A stretch of 64,000 nt of DNA from Rhizobium sp. L51/94 (lineage in GTDB: Bacteria; Pseudomonadota; Alphaproteobacteria; Rhizobiales; Rhizobiaceae): positions 992,001-1,056,000 of the forward strand of contig NZ_CP072142.1 in assembly GCF_019355555.1 (NCBI RefSeq), written 5' to 3'. How positions within the stretch are numbered: the first letter of the stretch is position 1; each line of letters begins with the position of its first letter. The notes under the pieces are model-generated. The model had not been told where the DNA came from. It did not search any database and saw only the letters and a program-made list of their open reading frames with translations. Both the position numbers and the translations under genes were made by a program. Positions 1 through 7,701 of the stretch are shown piece after piece.

Positions 1-550
1 TCCGGGCTCCCGGCTCATTCTCGGCAATCATGATTTTTACCTGCGTGAGCTCCTTCGCGGTACTCTCACCCAGGAGGACGCCGTCAACTGGATGGATTGG
101 GGAGGCGTTGCGACAGTGAGCGCCTATTCCAGTTGTCCGGTGCCAGATTTTGAGAACATCGCCGCCGATATCCGCCGCGTCTTCCCACATCATGTGGACT
201 TGCTGGAAAACGCGCTGACATTCGAAGAAATGGGGCGCTTCTGCTTTGTTCACGCTGGAATACGTCCCGGCATTCTGCTCGCCAAACAGGACGAATACGA
301 CTTGCGCTGGATCAGGACGGGCTTCCTCGACCACATGGACGTCTTTGGTCATGTCGTTTTGCATGGTCACACGATCACGAAGTCGCTGCGGCCTGAAGTT
401 TATGCAAATCGCATAGCTTTGGACACCGGCGCGTATCGGACTGGACGGCTGAGCGCGGCAGTGATCAGGCGAGATGCGCTTTCACACTTCGTATGCACCG
501 AACTGACCGACACCGGTGCGATCCACGTTGGTGAGTGGCAGCCCGGTTAA
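1..550 (+). CDS. Metallophosphoesterase (Ser/Thr phosphatase-like), 5' end missing
   Basis: The reading frame is open from base 2 and ends with TAA at 548-550, so the N-terminus lies outside the window. The first visible residues contain GNHD, the metal-binding motif of calcineurin-like phosphoesterases. Further along, FVHAGIRP and VLHGHTITK fit the later histidine motifs of the family (VHAG and GHT). These residues bind the two catalytic metals. The size and motif spacing resemble bacterial PrpA/PrpB-type protein phosphatases or ApaH-like enzymes; the substrate cannot be told from this fragment. It converges on rtcB with a strong hairpin between them, so it is a separate transcription unit. 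Confidence 0.85.
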   Translation, partial: PGSRLILGNHDFYLRELLRGTLTQEDAVNWMDWGGVATVSAYSSCPVPDFENIAADIRRVFPHHVDLLENALTFEEMGRFCFVHAGIRPGILLAKQDEYDLRWIRTGFLDHMDVFGHVVLHGHTITKSLRPEVYANRIALDTGAYRTGRLSAAVIRRDALSHFVCTELTDTGAIHVGEWQPG

Positions 551-619
551 TGGATAGGGGAGACCAATTTTCCGTGGTTGCTTTTGGAATGGGTCGATTG
601 GTGTCGGCATGTTACATGT

Positions 620-650
620 CGAGGGAAGGCGAGCTTGCCGCCTTCCCTCG
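620..650. terminator. Bidirectional terminator between convergent genes
   Basis: A perfect 12-bp stem (620-631 with 639-650) closes a 7-nt loop, and TGTTTATT follows on the plus side. It sits in the 100-bp gap between the convergent phosphoesterase gene and rtcB and could end both transcripts. Confidence 0.75.
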
Positions 651-653
651 TGT

Positions 654-2072
654 TTATTGACGCTTTTTGCGCCAGGGTGCATTCTTCTGCCAGTCGCCTG
701 CCATAATGCTCCCGTAGGGGATCACCTCGTCAACCACCTCAGCCAGTCCGAAATGCTCAATTTGTGCCCGCACGTTCGCAGCGCTCTTGTAGGCACTCGG
801 TAGTTCCGACACATCCGCGAAACCGGAGAAGAAGCGCGCGTCCAGACCACTTGTCTCTTTCTCGAGAATAGCTGCGATGTTGTTCGGGCTAAGCCCCCGC
901 GAATCGGCACCATATTCCGCAGACAACTGCCTCATATGCGCGCTGCGCGAGAAGTTGCGGCCGGCACCATGGGGCGAGAAGCCGAGACCATTTGCAGCGT
1001 TTGTGCCGCGAACGATCAGGATCGGCTCCGCCATGTTGAGCGGAATGATGGTCAGATCGGTCGCATCGTCAGCCCAGTTGTCAAAGGCGGGCGTCGCACC
1101 CTTTCCGTGGTAGAACAACCCGTCCGACTTGCGGAAAACAAAATTATGTTCGTTCCAGAAGCGATCCGCAACCTTGGTTGAGAGCTTCTCTGCCGCCATG
1201 TCGTGAAGGACATAGTGGTTTTCCTTCGTCCATTGGCGGATGGTCTGCAACGCCGACCAATAGAGGTCGCCCTCCGCGGTGTCTGCCGGAATCCAGGCAT
1301 TTTCCCGATGAGTCTCTGGCGAGATCTGCTCCCTCAATCGGTTGGCGACCTTCATGCCCTTGTCGTAGAGTCGTGCACCCGGTGCTCGCGATCCGTGATG
1401 GGTCACAAGTGCCGTTTCGCCGGTCGACTTCATCGTTCCGACATAGGCAAAATGATTGCCGTCCCCCTGGGTCGCGAAATGCTCAATGCCAACACTCAGA
1501 GCACCATCTCGCAGATATGGGTTCTGCTCAAAAGCCGAAAGCGTTGCGTCGGAAGGCTTTAGCTGGCTTCCGCGCGGACGACCGCCGGGACCGAAATGCG
1601 TCACGGCATGCACGGCGTCCAGCAGCGACTTCGGGTCTGTGCCGGGAAAGATCGAGATCGCCATGGAGCAGCAGATATCGGCCGAATGCATGCCCGGATG
1701 GATCGCTTCGGATGCTACCACGCCGCCAACCGGGATCGTCCCGACAGGACCCGCCGGGCAGGCGTCGGGCATGATCGCCGCGGCCCGAACGACCGGCGTG
1801 CGCACCAGCGCGCGCATCGTCGCGTTCACCTTCTCGACATTGTCCTGTTCGAAGGCGTTCTCAGCGCGGATGTTGGAATAGATCTCGACATCGTTATCTG
1901 CCCTCAAGGCTAGAGTTGGCCCCGGCTCGAATGCCTTTGCCGCTTCCAGGGCATCTGTCACCGAGCCACCCTTGCTCAAAACTGTGTTTGCCGCCTCAAG
2001 TGCCGGGCGGAACCACTTCCCCTGGCTAATGCCGGCGTCGATCAAATCCTGTCCGCTCACTACTGTTATCAT
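654..2072 (-). CDS. rtcB: RNA-splicing ligase RtcB
   Basis: 472 residues from the ATG at 2072; an upstream ATG at 2180 only adds sequence unlike the family. RtcB joins RNA 2',3'-cyclic phosphate or 3'-phosphate ends to 5'-OH ends using GTP and Mn2+. Family landmarks are visible: a degenerate metal motif SADICCSM (usual form VDIGCGM, with Asp and Cys kept), GDGNHF, THHGSRAPG, HNFVF, and SPHGAGR, which carries the histidine that is guanylylated. The gene is last in the order rsr, tRNA-like array, rtcB, all on the minus strand, and is probably expressed from the sigma-54 promoter upstream of rsr. No RtcA cyclase gene is present. The altered SADICCSM motif places it outside the E. coli-like subgroup, but the catalytic residues look complete. 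Confidence 0.95.
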   Translation of the reverse strand: MITVVSGQDLIDAGISQGKWFRPALEAANTVLSKGGSVTDALEAAKAFEPGPTLALRADNDVEIYSNIRAENAFEQDNVEKVNATMRALVRTPVVRAAAIMPDACPAGPVGTIPVGGVVASEAIHPGMHSADICCSMAISIFPGTDPKSLLDAVHAVTHFGPGGRPRGSQLKPSDATLSAFEQNPYLRDGALSVGIEHFATQGDGNHFAYVGTMKSTGETALVTHHGSRAPGARLYDKGMKVANRLREQISPETHRENAWIPADTAEGDLYWSALQTIRQWTKENHYVLHDMAAEKLSTKVADRFWNEHNFVFRKSDGLFYHGKGATPAFDNWADDATDLTIIPLNMAEPILIVRGTNAANGLGFSPHGAGRNFSRSAHMRQLSAEYGADSRGLSPNNIAAILEKETSGLDARFFSGFADVSELPSAYKSAANVRAQIEHFGLAEVVDEVIPYGSIMAGDWQKNAPWRKKRQ

Positions 2073-2189
2073 TGTCTTTTCTGCCTCTGCAGTCCTTCTT
2101 GTTCCGTTGGTCTTCTTCACTCCACCTTGGGCGAGAAGCATTAGCGGAGATCCATCGCGCCGGACGCATTCCACAATCATGGCGCTATG

Positions 2190-2287
2190 CGGCCCCTGTT
2201 GCCATCACTTCATTCGCCCAGGGCCTTCTTCATCATTCCGGCGACAAGATGTGGCAGGACAATTTACTGAGCTACGCGCTCCATCGA
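2190..2287 (-). ncRNA. Y-RNA/tRNA-like module 5 (partial)
   Basis: Last and most degenerate unit of the array, closest to rtcB. It starts with a D-arm-like stretch, GCGTAGCTCAG (complement of about 2268-2282). It then has TGGGCGAATG (2211-2220) inside a hairpin whose GGCCCTG and CAGGGGCC arms span 2191-2225. No T-arm is seen, so it may be a decayed copy or a structured rtcB leader. Confidence 0.4.
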
Positions 2288-2400
2288 AGCGCGGGATGGC
2301 TTGAACATCCGACCTGCCCACCAAAAATCCGGCGGGCCGCTCTTTCCCTGTAGTCCTGCCGGCATTCGCCGGGTTATTCCGCCCCGGTGGAACAGGGGTA
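2288..2400 (-). ncRNA. Y-RNA/tRNA-like module 4
   Basis: Contains the repeated array motif GCGAATGCCGG followed by GGACTACA (2349-2370) and a perfect T-arm-like hairpin with GGATG and CATCC arms and loop TTCAAGC (2294-2310). A GC stem (CCCC/GGGG, about 2383-2399) precedes the motif. The distance between motif and T-arm is longer than in modules 1-3. No ordinary anticodon arm is present, so this is not a functional tRNA. Confidence 0.55.
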
Positions 2401-2439
2401 TTGTATGCCATGCAGCGGCGACGAGGATGGACGAAACCG

Positions 2440-2573
2440 GATGGCCCCGCTCGTGCCAGAGAGCGTATGCCCAGGAGGAGTCGAACCTGCCAGACCATCC
2501 AACTGTGGTGGCTGTAGTTCCGTCCGGCATTCGCCGCTGCATTTGGCCATGGCGACCAGTATTGAAGAAACAA
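2440..2573 (-). ncRNA. Y-RNA/tRNA-like module 3
   Basis: Carries the array motif GGCGAATGCCGGACGGAACT (2513-2535 includes the following ACA). A T-arm with loop TTCGACT and one mismatch in its 5-bp stem lies at 2474-2490. No convincing D-arm is visible. The spacing between motif and T-arm is close to that of modules 1 and 2, which supports repeated units over chance similarity. Confidence 0.6.
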
Positions 2574-2736
2574 CCTGCTGGTCCTCCTCTAGGGATCGCC
2601 AGCAGGGCGGGGTTCGAACCCGCTTCCCGAAGGGTAACCAATGTAGTTTCCTCCGCATTCGCCATGTCATTCCATTCGTCCGTGACGACGAGGTCTGGTG
2701 AAACGTCCTGCTCTATCCGCTGAGCTACGCATCCAT
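2574..2736 (-). ncRNA. Y-RNA/tRNA-like module 2 (best preserved)
   Basis: Starts with a tRNA-like 5' part (GGATGCG, then a D-arm with GCTC and GAGC stem strands at 2707-2730). The anticodon region is replaced by a longer insert holding the array motif GCGAATGCGGAGGAAACT (2642-2663). It ends with a perfect T-arm GCGGG-TTCGAAC-CCCGC (2607-2623). An 8-bp hairpin, CCTGCTGG with CCAGCAGG (2574-2581 and 2599-2606), followed by a T-rich stretch closes the unit and looks like a terminator or processing site. A tRNA D/T elbow joined to a Ro-binding insert is the known plan of bacterial YrlA RNAs. Confidence 0.7.
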
Positions 2737-2737
2737 A

Positions 2738-2843
2738 AAGGGAGGACACGACGGGATTCGAACCCGCGACCCGGAGATTAACGATCTGTAGTTTCATCCG
2801 GCATTCGTCACGGTTCCCCGCGCCGTTCACGGCGGCGCGGGGG
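2738..2843 (-). ncRNA. Y-RNA/tRNA-like module 1, with leading GC hairpin
   Basis: Lies directly after rsr. A 10-bp all-GC hairpin (2816-2825 with 2833-2842) is not followed by a T-run, so it looks like a structural or processing element, not a terminator. Next come the array motif GACGAATGCCGG...AAACTACA (2787-2809), a short stem-loop exposing GTTAA like an Asn anticodon loop, and a T-arm GCGGG-TTCGAAT-CCCGT (2751-2767). The 3' half resembles a tRNA 3' half, but no matching 5' half or acceptor strand is present. Confidence 0.65.
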
Positions 2844-2863
2844 TATTGCTTTGTGTGAACCGG

Positions 2864-4420
2864 TCAGAGCTCAATCGCCTCGATGGCCTCTACCCAGCCA
2901 GCCGATCCATTCCTATTGGCCGCGAAAGCGTTGATGACCCCATAGACGGCATCCGAGAACCCGCCGATGTTGAGCACGTCCTCTCGCGTCACCGCCTGTG
3001 TCGAGGCGTGGGGCTGGATATCGAGACAAACCAGCTTTGCAGCCGGATTGCGTTTCTTGATCCTCGCCCATTCCGTCATCACAGCAGTCGGCTGGCCACC
3101 TTTGCGCGCGTCCACCCAGGACTCGTTGTCCGAGATGAACACCACGAGATCAACCTTGGCCTTCTCGTTTGCGAGCCTCTTTAGCGGTGCGGAGCAATTC
3201 GTTCCGCCGCCGCCGATTTTTGCCAGCTTGTCGGCATTGGTCATCACCGAATCTCGCCGGTTGAGACTGACGTTCACCACGTCATTCTCGAACGGCAACA
3301 CCCTCGCCTTTGGATTGCGCTGCAGAAACGCCGCGGTCATCAGGCCGGCGACATCGATACAGCGGACCGCGGACGTCGCGCCCTTGCGGTAACCGGTCAC
3401 TGGCGAGCCCATGGAACCCGAAACGTCGGGGCACAGCACCACGTTGCCCGTCAGGGACGGCACATTGGAGACGGCGATATCCATCGCATCCTGCAGCGCA
3501 TCCCGCACGACATCCGGAACCTGGCCATCGACCATCTTCCACGCCATCATCAGCTGATAGGGAAAGACCTTCGCCTTGCGGATTTCCTCCGGATCGGCAA
3601 GCCGGGTCGCCAGCGCCTCGGCAAAACCCGCGACCTCGAAGACGCCGTTGCGGGCGAAAGTGTTGAGGCTCTGCCGCACCATCTGCCAGCTGCCCCTGCG
3701 GGCGATCTCGACCCAATGCGTCCGCGTCAGCGGCAGCGAGGTCAGCATCTGGAACGGCACGTCCGGCACCGGCACCGTCTGGTCACGTCGGAACGCTTCC
3801 AATGCCTTGACGAGATCCGGCAGCGCAGAGTAGTCGTGCGGCTTACCGATTGCCCAGGCATAGAGGGCTTTGAGCTCTTCCGTGGCCGGCTTAGGATGGA
3901 CCATGCGGATGACATCGGCAAGGGATGGGTCGTTTCCTACCATCGCACGAAGGATCTGCTCTGTGCTTGCCCGTTCAAGCCACGCCTGCACCGACTTCTT
4001 CGGCCGTGTTCCCAGCGACTTACGGCCGGTAGCGCCAGAGCGCATGACTTGCACGAAGCCACGCAGCATCTTGCCGCTCTTCACCACCCGCGGGAACGCG
4101 CTGGCAAAAGCATCGCTCTGAAGGCTAGAGAGCATGGCGAGCAGCGTCACCGGCATGTCCTTCATGTGACCTCGCTCAGCCGCATAGACCGCCACCTTCG
4201 CGAGAAACTCCGGCTCGACCTGGAGGGCAAGCTCCTTTACCGCGTCAAGCTGTTCGGCTCCATCTGCATAGAAGGTGCCGTTGAATGTCCCGGTCACAGC
4301 ATACTGCGCGAGCGCCTCACGCGGCGTCAGCCGATAGGCCGGCGCACCTGCATGATTTTTTGTGTCCGTTCCCGGAAGCAGTTTTCCGAGGTAAGTTTTG
4401 AAGATTGCCTTATTGACCAT
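2864..4420 (-). CDS. rsr: Ro60-like TROVE domain RNA-binding protein (Rsr)
   Basis: 518 residues. Ro60 orthologues form a ring that holds misfolded RNAs and Y RNAs; in bacteria they act with nucleases or RNA-repair enzymes. The first ~320 residues match the TROVE HEAT-repeat ring (TDTKNHAGAPAYRL, then LAQYAVTGTFNGTFYADG). The C-terminal part is a von Willebrand A domain with a complete MIDAS: DVSGSMGS near residue 330, GGGGTNCSAP, and FISDNESWVD. The start at 4420 is supported by AAAGGAG seven bases upstream and by the sigma-54 promoter at 4458-4473; the longer frame starting at 4504 would begin upstream of that promoter. First gene of the rsr-(Y RNA)-rtcB unit. Confidence 0.93.
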   Translation of the reverse strand: MVNKAIFKTYLGKLLPGTDTKNHAGAPAYRLTPREALAQYAVTGTFNGTFYADGAEQLDAVKELALQVEPEFLAKVAVYAAERGHMKDMPVTLLAMLSSLQSDAFASAFPRVVKSGKMLRGFVQVMRSGATGRKSLGTRPKKSVQAWLERASTEQILRAMVGNDPSLADVIRMVHPKPATEELKALYAWAIGKPHDYSALPDLVKALEAFRRDQTVPVPDVPFQMLTSLPLTRTHWVEIARRGSWQMVRQSLNTFARNGVFEVAGFAEALATRLADPEEIRKAKVFPYQLMMAWKMVDGQVPDVVRDALQDAMDIAVSNVPSLTGNVVLCPDVSGSMGSPVTGYRKGATSAVRCIDVAGLMTAAFLQRNPKARVLPFENDVVNVSLNRRDSVMTNADKLAKIGGGGTNCSAPLKRLANEKAKVDLVVFISDNESWVDARKGGQPTAVMTEWARIKKRNPAAKLVCLDIQPHASTQAVTREDVLNIGGFSDAVYGVINAFAANRNGSAGWVEAIEAIEL

Positions 4421-4457
4421 AACGGCACTCCTTTTTGTTGGTTCGTGCCAGCTACAA

Positions 4458-4473
4458 TTCAAGTTGCGTGCCA
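4458..4473 (-). promoter_or_regulatory. Sigma-54 promoter of the rsr-rtcB unit
   Basis: On the minus strand the bases read CTGGCACGCAACTTGAA when one base of flank is included. This is TGGCACG, four bases, then TTGAA, against the -24/-12 consensus TGGCACG-N4-TTGCW: one clear mismatch. It lies 38 bp upstream of the rsr start codon and faces it, as expected for a unit controlled by RtcR. A dyad, CGTGA (4560-4564) and TCACG (4576-4580), sits about 90-100 bp upstream and is a weak candidate for the RtcR-binding site. Confidence 0.85.
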
Positions 4474-4631
4474 GTTCTGGGAAATCAATTCGATACGCTG
4501 GCAATTTTCCTTCAATTATCTGTTTTTATGGAGGATTTTTTCACGCCATCGGCGGCAATCGTGAATTGCTAAAAATCACGGCCCTGATTATATTATCTCA
4601 AGAGATAGAGATTTATAATTTTGGATAGCAC

Positions 4632-6239
4632 ATGAAGCGCCGCGTCGCCATCAGCATGTTGGGAACCACTCTCGATGCGGGGAAGTGGGAAAATCGCTGG
4701 AGCCGATGGCGGCCCAATGTCGCGCTTTGTCAACAGTCGGGCATGTTCATCGACCGGCTGGAACTGATCCATGACAACCACTCGCAAGCGCTTTGTCACC
4801 GCGTCGTCGCCGACATCGGGACAGTCGCGCCGGCCACGGAGGTGCGCAGTAACGTCATCAATTTCCGAGATCCCTGGGATTTTTCGGAGGTCTACACCAA
4901 TCTCAGAGACTTTGCCCGCGGCTACAGCTTCGACCCGGAAACGGAGGATTATCTTGTCAACATCACCACAGGCACCCATGTGGCGCAGATCTGCTGGTTC
5001 TTGCTGACCGAAGCCCGCATAATTCCTGGTCAGTTACTGCAGCTCTCGCCGCCTCGCGATCGTGAGCCAGAGCAGGACTTCGCCGGCTCGCACCGGATCA
5101 TCGACCTCGACCTGTCGCGCTATGACGAGATCGCCAAACGCTTTGCGTCCGAGCGGGAAGACGCCGCCTCCTTCCTGAAGTCCGGGATTTCGACCCGCAA
5201 CGCCGCCTTCAACAGAATGATCGACGAGATCGAGAGAGTGGTGATCCGCTCGAAGGCGCCCGTTCTCCTGACCGGGCCGACCGGCGCAGGCAAGTCGCAG
5301 CTAGCCCGCCGGATCTACGAGCTAAAGAAAAGCCAGCGAAAAATCAGCGGTCCCTTCGTGGAGGTCAACTGTGCGACCCTTCGCGGCGACCAGGCCATGT
5401 CCACCCTGTTCGGCCACGTGAAGGGCGCGTTTACCGGCGCGGCCGGCGAACGTGCCGGTTTGCTCAAGTCCGCCGACAAGGGCGCGCTGTTCCTCGACGA
5501 AATTGGTGAACTCGGCCTTGATGAACAGGCCATGTGCCTGCGGGCAATCGAGGAAAAGAGGTTCCTACCCGTAGGCGCCGATCGTGAGGCTTTTGCGGAC
5601 TTTCAACTGCTTGCCGGCACCAATCGCGATCTGGGTGAAGATGTCCGTAAGGGCAGGTTTCGCGAAGATCTCTATGCCCGGCTCAACCTCTGGACTTTCC
5701 AGCTGCCGGCCCTGCGCGAACGCAAAGAGGACATTGAGCCCAATCTCGACTTCGAACTCAGGCGCTATCTGGAACGCGAAGGCGAAAATGTTACCTTTAA
5801 CAAGGAAGCCCGCGATCGGTATCTTGCGTTCGCCACCGGCCCGCAAGCCATCTGGAGCGCCAACTTCCGTGATCTGTCGGCCTCGGTTACCCGCATGGCG
5901 ACGCTCGCACCTCATGGGCGCATCACCACCGATGTTGTCGACGATGAAGTTCGACGGCTGAATTCGTTTTGGCGCAGCTCAAATGACGATGAGACGCCAA
6001 ATGCGATCATTGAAGAGCTGCTAGGCGTCGAAGCAACCACTCGCCTCGATCGATTTGACGTAGCGCAACTTGCCACTGTCCTTCAATCCTGCCGAGAAAA
6101 TCCTACAGCCAGCGCTGCCGGCAGAGCCCTGTTCGCGAACTCGCGACTAGAGAAGAAGAGCAGCAACGATGCCGATCGTTTGACCAAATATCTTGCTCGC
6201 TTCGGGCTCAGATTCGAGGATATTAGAGTAAAAATCTGA
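4632..6239 (+). CDS. rtcR: RtcR, sigma-54-dependent activator of RNA repair
   Basis: 535 residues, the usual length of RtcR. Residues 1-180 are the RtcR-specific CARF-like sensor (MKRRVAISMLGTTLDAGKW, then NITTGTHVAQICW). The central AAA+ domain has Walker A GPTGAGKS (about 214-221), the sigma-54 contact loop GAFTGA (about 265-270) and Walker B ALFLDEIGEL (about 286). The C-terminus resembles the family's DNA-binding region. Known RtcR proteins respond to RNA fragments with 2',3'-cyclic phosphate ends and then open a sigma-54 promoter. It is divergent from rsr, with the target promoter in between. Confidence 0.95.
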   Translation: MKRRVAISMLGTTLDAGKWENRWSRWRPNVALCQQSGMFIDRLELIHDNHSQALCHRVVADIGTVAPATEVRSNVINFRDPWDFSEVYTNLRDFARGYSFDPETEDYLVNITTGTHVAQICWFLLTEARIIPGQLLQLSPPRDREPEQDFAGSHRIIDLDLSRYDEIAKRFASEREDAASFLKSGISTRNAAFNRMIDEIERVVIRSKAPVLLTGPTGAGKSQLARRIYELKKSQRKISGPFVEVNCATLRGDQAMSTLFGHVKGAFTGAAGERAGLLKSADKGALFLDEIGELGLDEQAMCLRAIEEKRFLPVGADREAFADFQLLAGTNRDLGEDVRKGRFREDLYARLNLWTFQLPALRERKEDIEPNLDFELRRYLEREGENVTFNKEARDRYLAFATGPQAIWSANFRDLSASVTRMATLAPHGRITTDVVDDEVRRLNSFWRSSNDDETPNAIIEELLGVEATTRLDRFDVAQLATVLQSCRENPTASAAGRALFANSRLEKKSSNDADRLTKYLARFGLRFEDIRVKI

Positions 6240-6243
6240 CCTT

Positions 6244-6495
6244 CTATTCCTCTATGCCGACAACGATTTTCTTCGAGAGAGGATGCGATCCGCGGCGAAA
6301 TATGACCAAGCTGATGAGGATAAGCGCAGCATAATCGGCAAATTTAAAGACCGATACTTGCGCGACAATTCGGAAATGCATGTGGCGGCCAGGAACTATG
6401 ATGTGAGGGTAGTGGACACCTCCGACGCTGTTGCCGTGGCCACTCTCTTTGATGAGTTCGTAGAGCGGACGCTTGTACCGTCGCGGAACCACTGA
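6244..6495 (+). pseudogene. Remnant C-terminus of an unidentified protein
   Basis: A protein-like stretch (LFLYADNDFLRERMRSAAKY, later VRVVDTSDAVAVATLFDEFV) begins right after the rtcR stop with no start codon of its own before the ATG at 6283. The style (charged helix, then VVDTSD) recalls the C-terminus of a P-loop kinase, but the family is not recognised. It may be the tail of a gene cut when the RNA-repair locus arrived. If translated from 6283 it would give 70 residues. Confidence 0.35.
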
Positions 6496-6575
6496 TTTTG
6501 GCCGCACCATACAAAGTCGGTTATAAAATCCGAGCGAATGTCGGAAGTTTTCAAAAGCGACACCGGAGGCAGAAT

Positions 6576-7112
6576 TTGGAAATACCTCAGCGTTTTCACA
6601 TCTTCGAGACTATCGGATGGCTTGTAAGCCACAGGATAAACTCCGCGCTTCCCGGCTATCTCATGGTCAGTTCAAAGGCTGACACTGATGATTTGTCCGA
6701 GTTGTCGGAAGGCGCGCTTTGCGAACTTGGGCCGTTGCTGGCGGTGGCGCAAAGGGCATTGAAACAGGAATTGCATGCCCAACGGGTCTACATCGGCCGC
6801 TACGGTCATTCACCCGGCTATCCGATCCATTTCCATGTGATCCCGATCTATGATTGGGTTGAGGCGCTGTTCTGGAAGGACGAGAGATATCGTCTGCTTG
6901 GCAACTTCGCGGAAGGACCGGGGGAAACCGTGACGGATGGTGCTGAACTCACGCTGTTTGTATGGCGAGAGTTTTGCGAGCGTGCGGCGCCGCCCACGAT
7001 TGAGGGGCCAACGGTGTCAGAGGTCGTGGGATTGTTGCGAGAGGTGGTATGCCTTTCATCCCCGGCCCTGCCTGATCAGGAGATGATGAGATGCAACCGG
7101 AAGAGACGCTGA
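6576..7112 (+). CDS. HIT family protein
   Basis: About 178 residues from a TTG at 6576, chosen because GGAGG lies six bases upstream; an earlier in-frame TTG at 6498 has a poorer site. GYPIHFHVIPIYDW is the histidine-triad signature H-x-H-x of nucleotide hydrolases and transferases, although the first histidine of the classical HxHxHxx triad is replaced (P-I-H-F-H-V-I). The upstream SHRINSALPGYLMVSSK matches the substrate-binding N-terminal part of HIT proteins. The 3' end overlaps the next gene by 22 bp in another frame, so the two are probably cotranscribed. Confidence 0.7.
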   Translation: MEIPQRFHIFETIGWLVSHRINSALPGYLMVSSKADTDDLSELSEGALCELGPLLAVAQRALKQELHAQRVYIGRYGHSPGYPIHFHVIPIYDWVEALFWKDERYRLLGNFAEGPGETVTDGAELTLFVWREFCERAAPPTIEGPTVSEVVGLLREVVCLSSPALPDQEMMRCNRKRR

Positions 7113-7462
7113 AGCAGTATGAAGCCCGGATCAACCTGCACGATTTCGACCAGCTGGTGCCCTTGATCTCACCAGACGCAATATTCTGGTTCAACGATGG
7201 CTCGCATGTCGGCCTGGATGATATCCGCAAAGCATTTGAGGCAACGTGGCGTAAATTTCCTCTGGAAGACTACTGGCTTGAAGACACGAACTGGCTCGAG
7301 ATGGGCGATGTCACCGCCGTATGCACCTATCATTTCCGATGGAGAGCCACGATCGAAGGAATGACTTTATCGGGCGGCGGGCGAGGCACGACGATCCTCG
7401 GAAAGGAGCGGGACACATGGAAGATCGTCCATGAGCATCTCAGTCAACATCCTTCGCCATGA
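7091..7462 (+). CDS. NTF2-like/SnoaL-like protein
   Basis: 123 residues, typical of single-domain cone-fold proteins of the NTF2/SnoaL group. The N-terminal helix and following FDQLVPLISPDAIFWFND plus DIRKAFEATW match the family pattern, and a C-terminal GKERDTWKIVHEHLS is the usual ending (W-K-I-V-H-E-H). Such proteins are small-molecule isomerases, cyclases or accessory proteins; no substrate can be named. Starts inside the 3' end of the HIT gene, so translation is likely coupled. Confidence 0.75.
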   Translation: MQPEETLKQYEARINLHDFDQLVPLISPDAIFWFNDGSHVGLDDIRKAFEATWRKFPLEDYWLEDTNWLEMGDVTAVCTYHFRWRATIEGMTLSGGGRGTTILGKERDTWKIVHEHLSQHPSP

Positions 7463-7701
7463 ACGTCTTTGGCAGCGATACACTATATTCGCGACAAACG
7501 GGGGCCGTGGCTACCAGCGATCCAGGCGCCGCCAATCGACCGGTACGGGAGCCGGATCGAGTCCAATGTCGCGGTAAAGAGAAGCTGGCGGCGATGGAGG
7601 CCGCTTCCACTGCCACCATTGCATCAACCCATGAAAAAGTCGCATGATTGTACCGGCGTTACCTTGTTAAAGAAGGGAACTTTCGTGGGCTTTGACGGAA
7701 A

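Noticed and set aside
2587..2736. Possible intact tRNA gene
   Set aside because: D- and T-arms are present, but the anticodon arm is replaced by a long insert and the acceptor strands pair poorly.
2264..2830. 188-residue open frame on the minus strand between rsr and rtcB
   Set aside because: It runs through the tRNA-like repeats, has no ribosome site and its sequence is explained by repeated RNA modules.
4441..4453. Second sigma-54 promoter at the TGGCACG on the minus strand near 4444-4450
   Set aside because: The -24 part is present, but no TTGCW-like -12 element occurs at the right spacing.
4421..4504. N-terminal extension of rsr to 4504
   Set aside because: It would start upstream of the sigma-54 promoter and has no ribosome site.
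7463..7701. Short frames between the NTF2-like and LysR genes
   Set aside because: Low-complexity Arg/Pro-rich translations, no ribosome sites.
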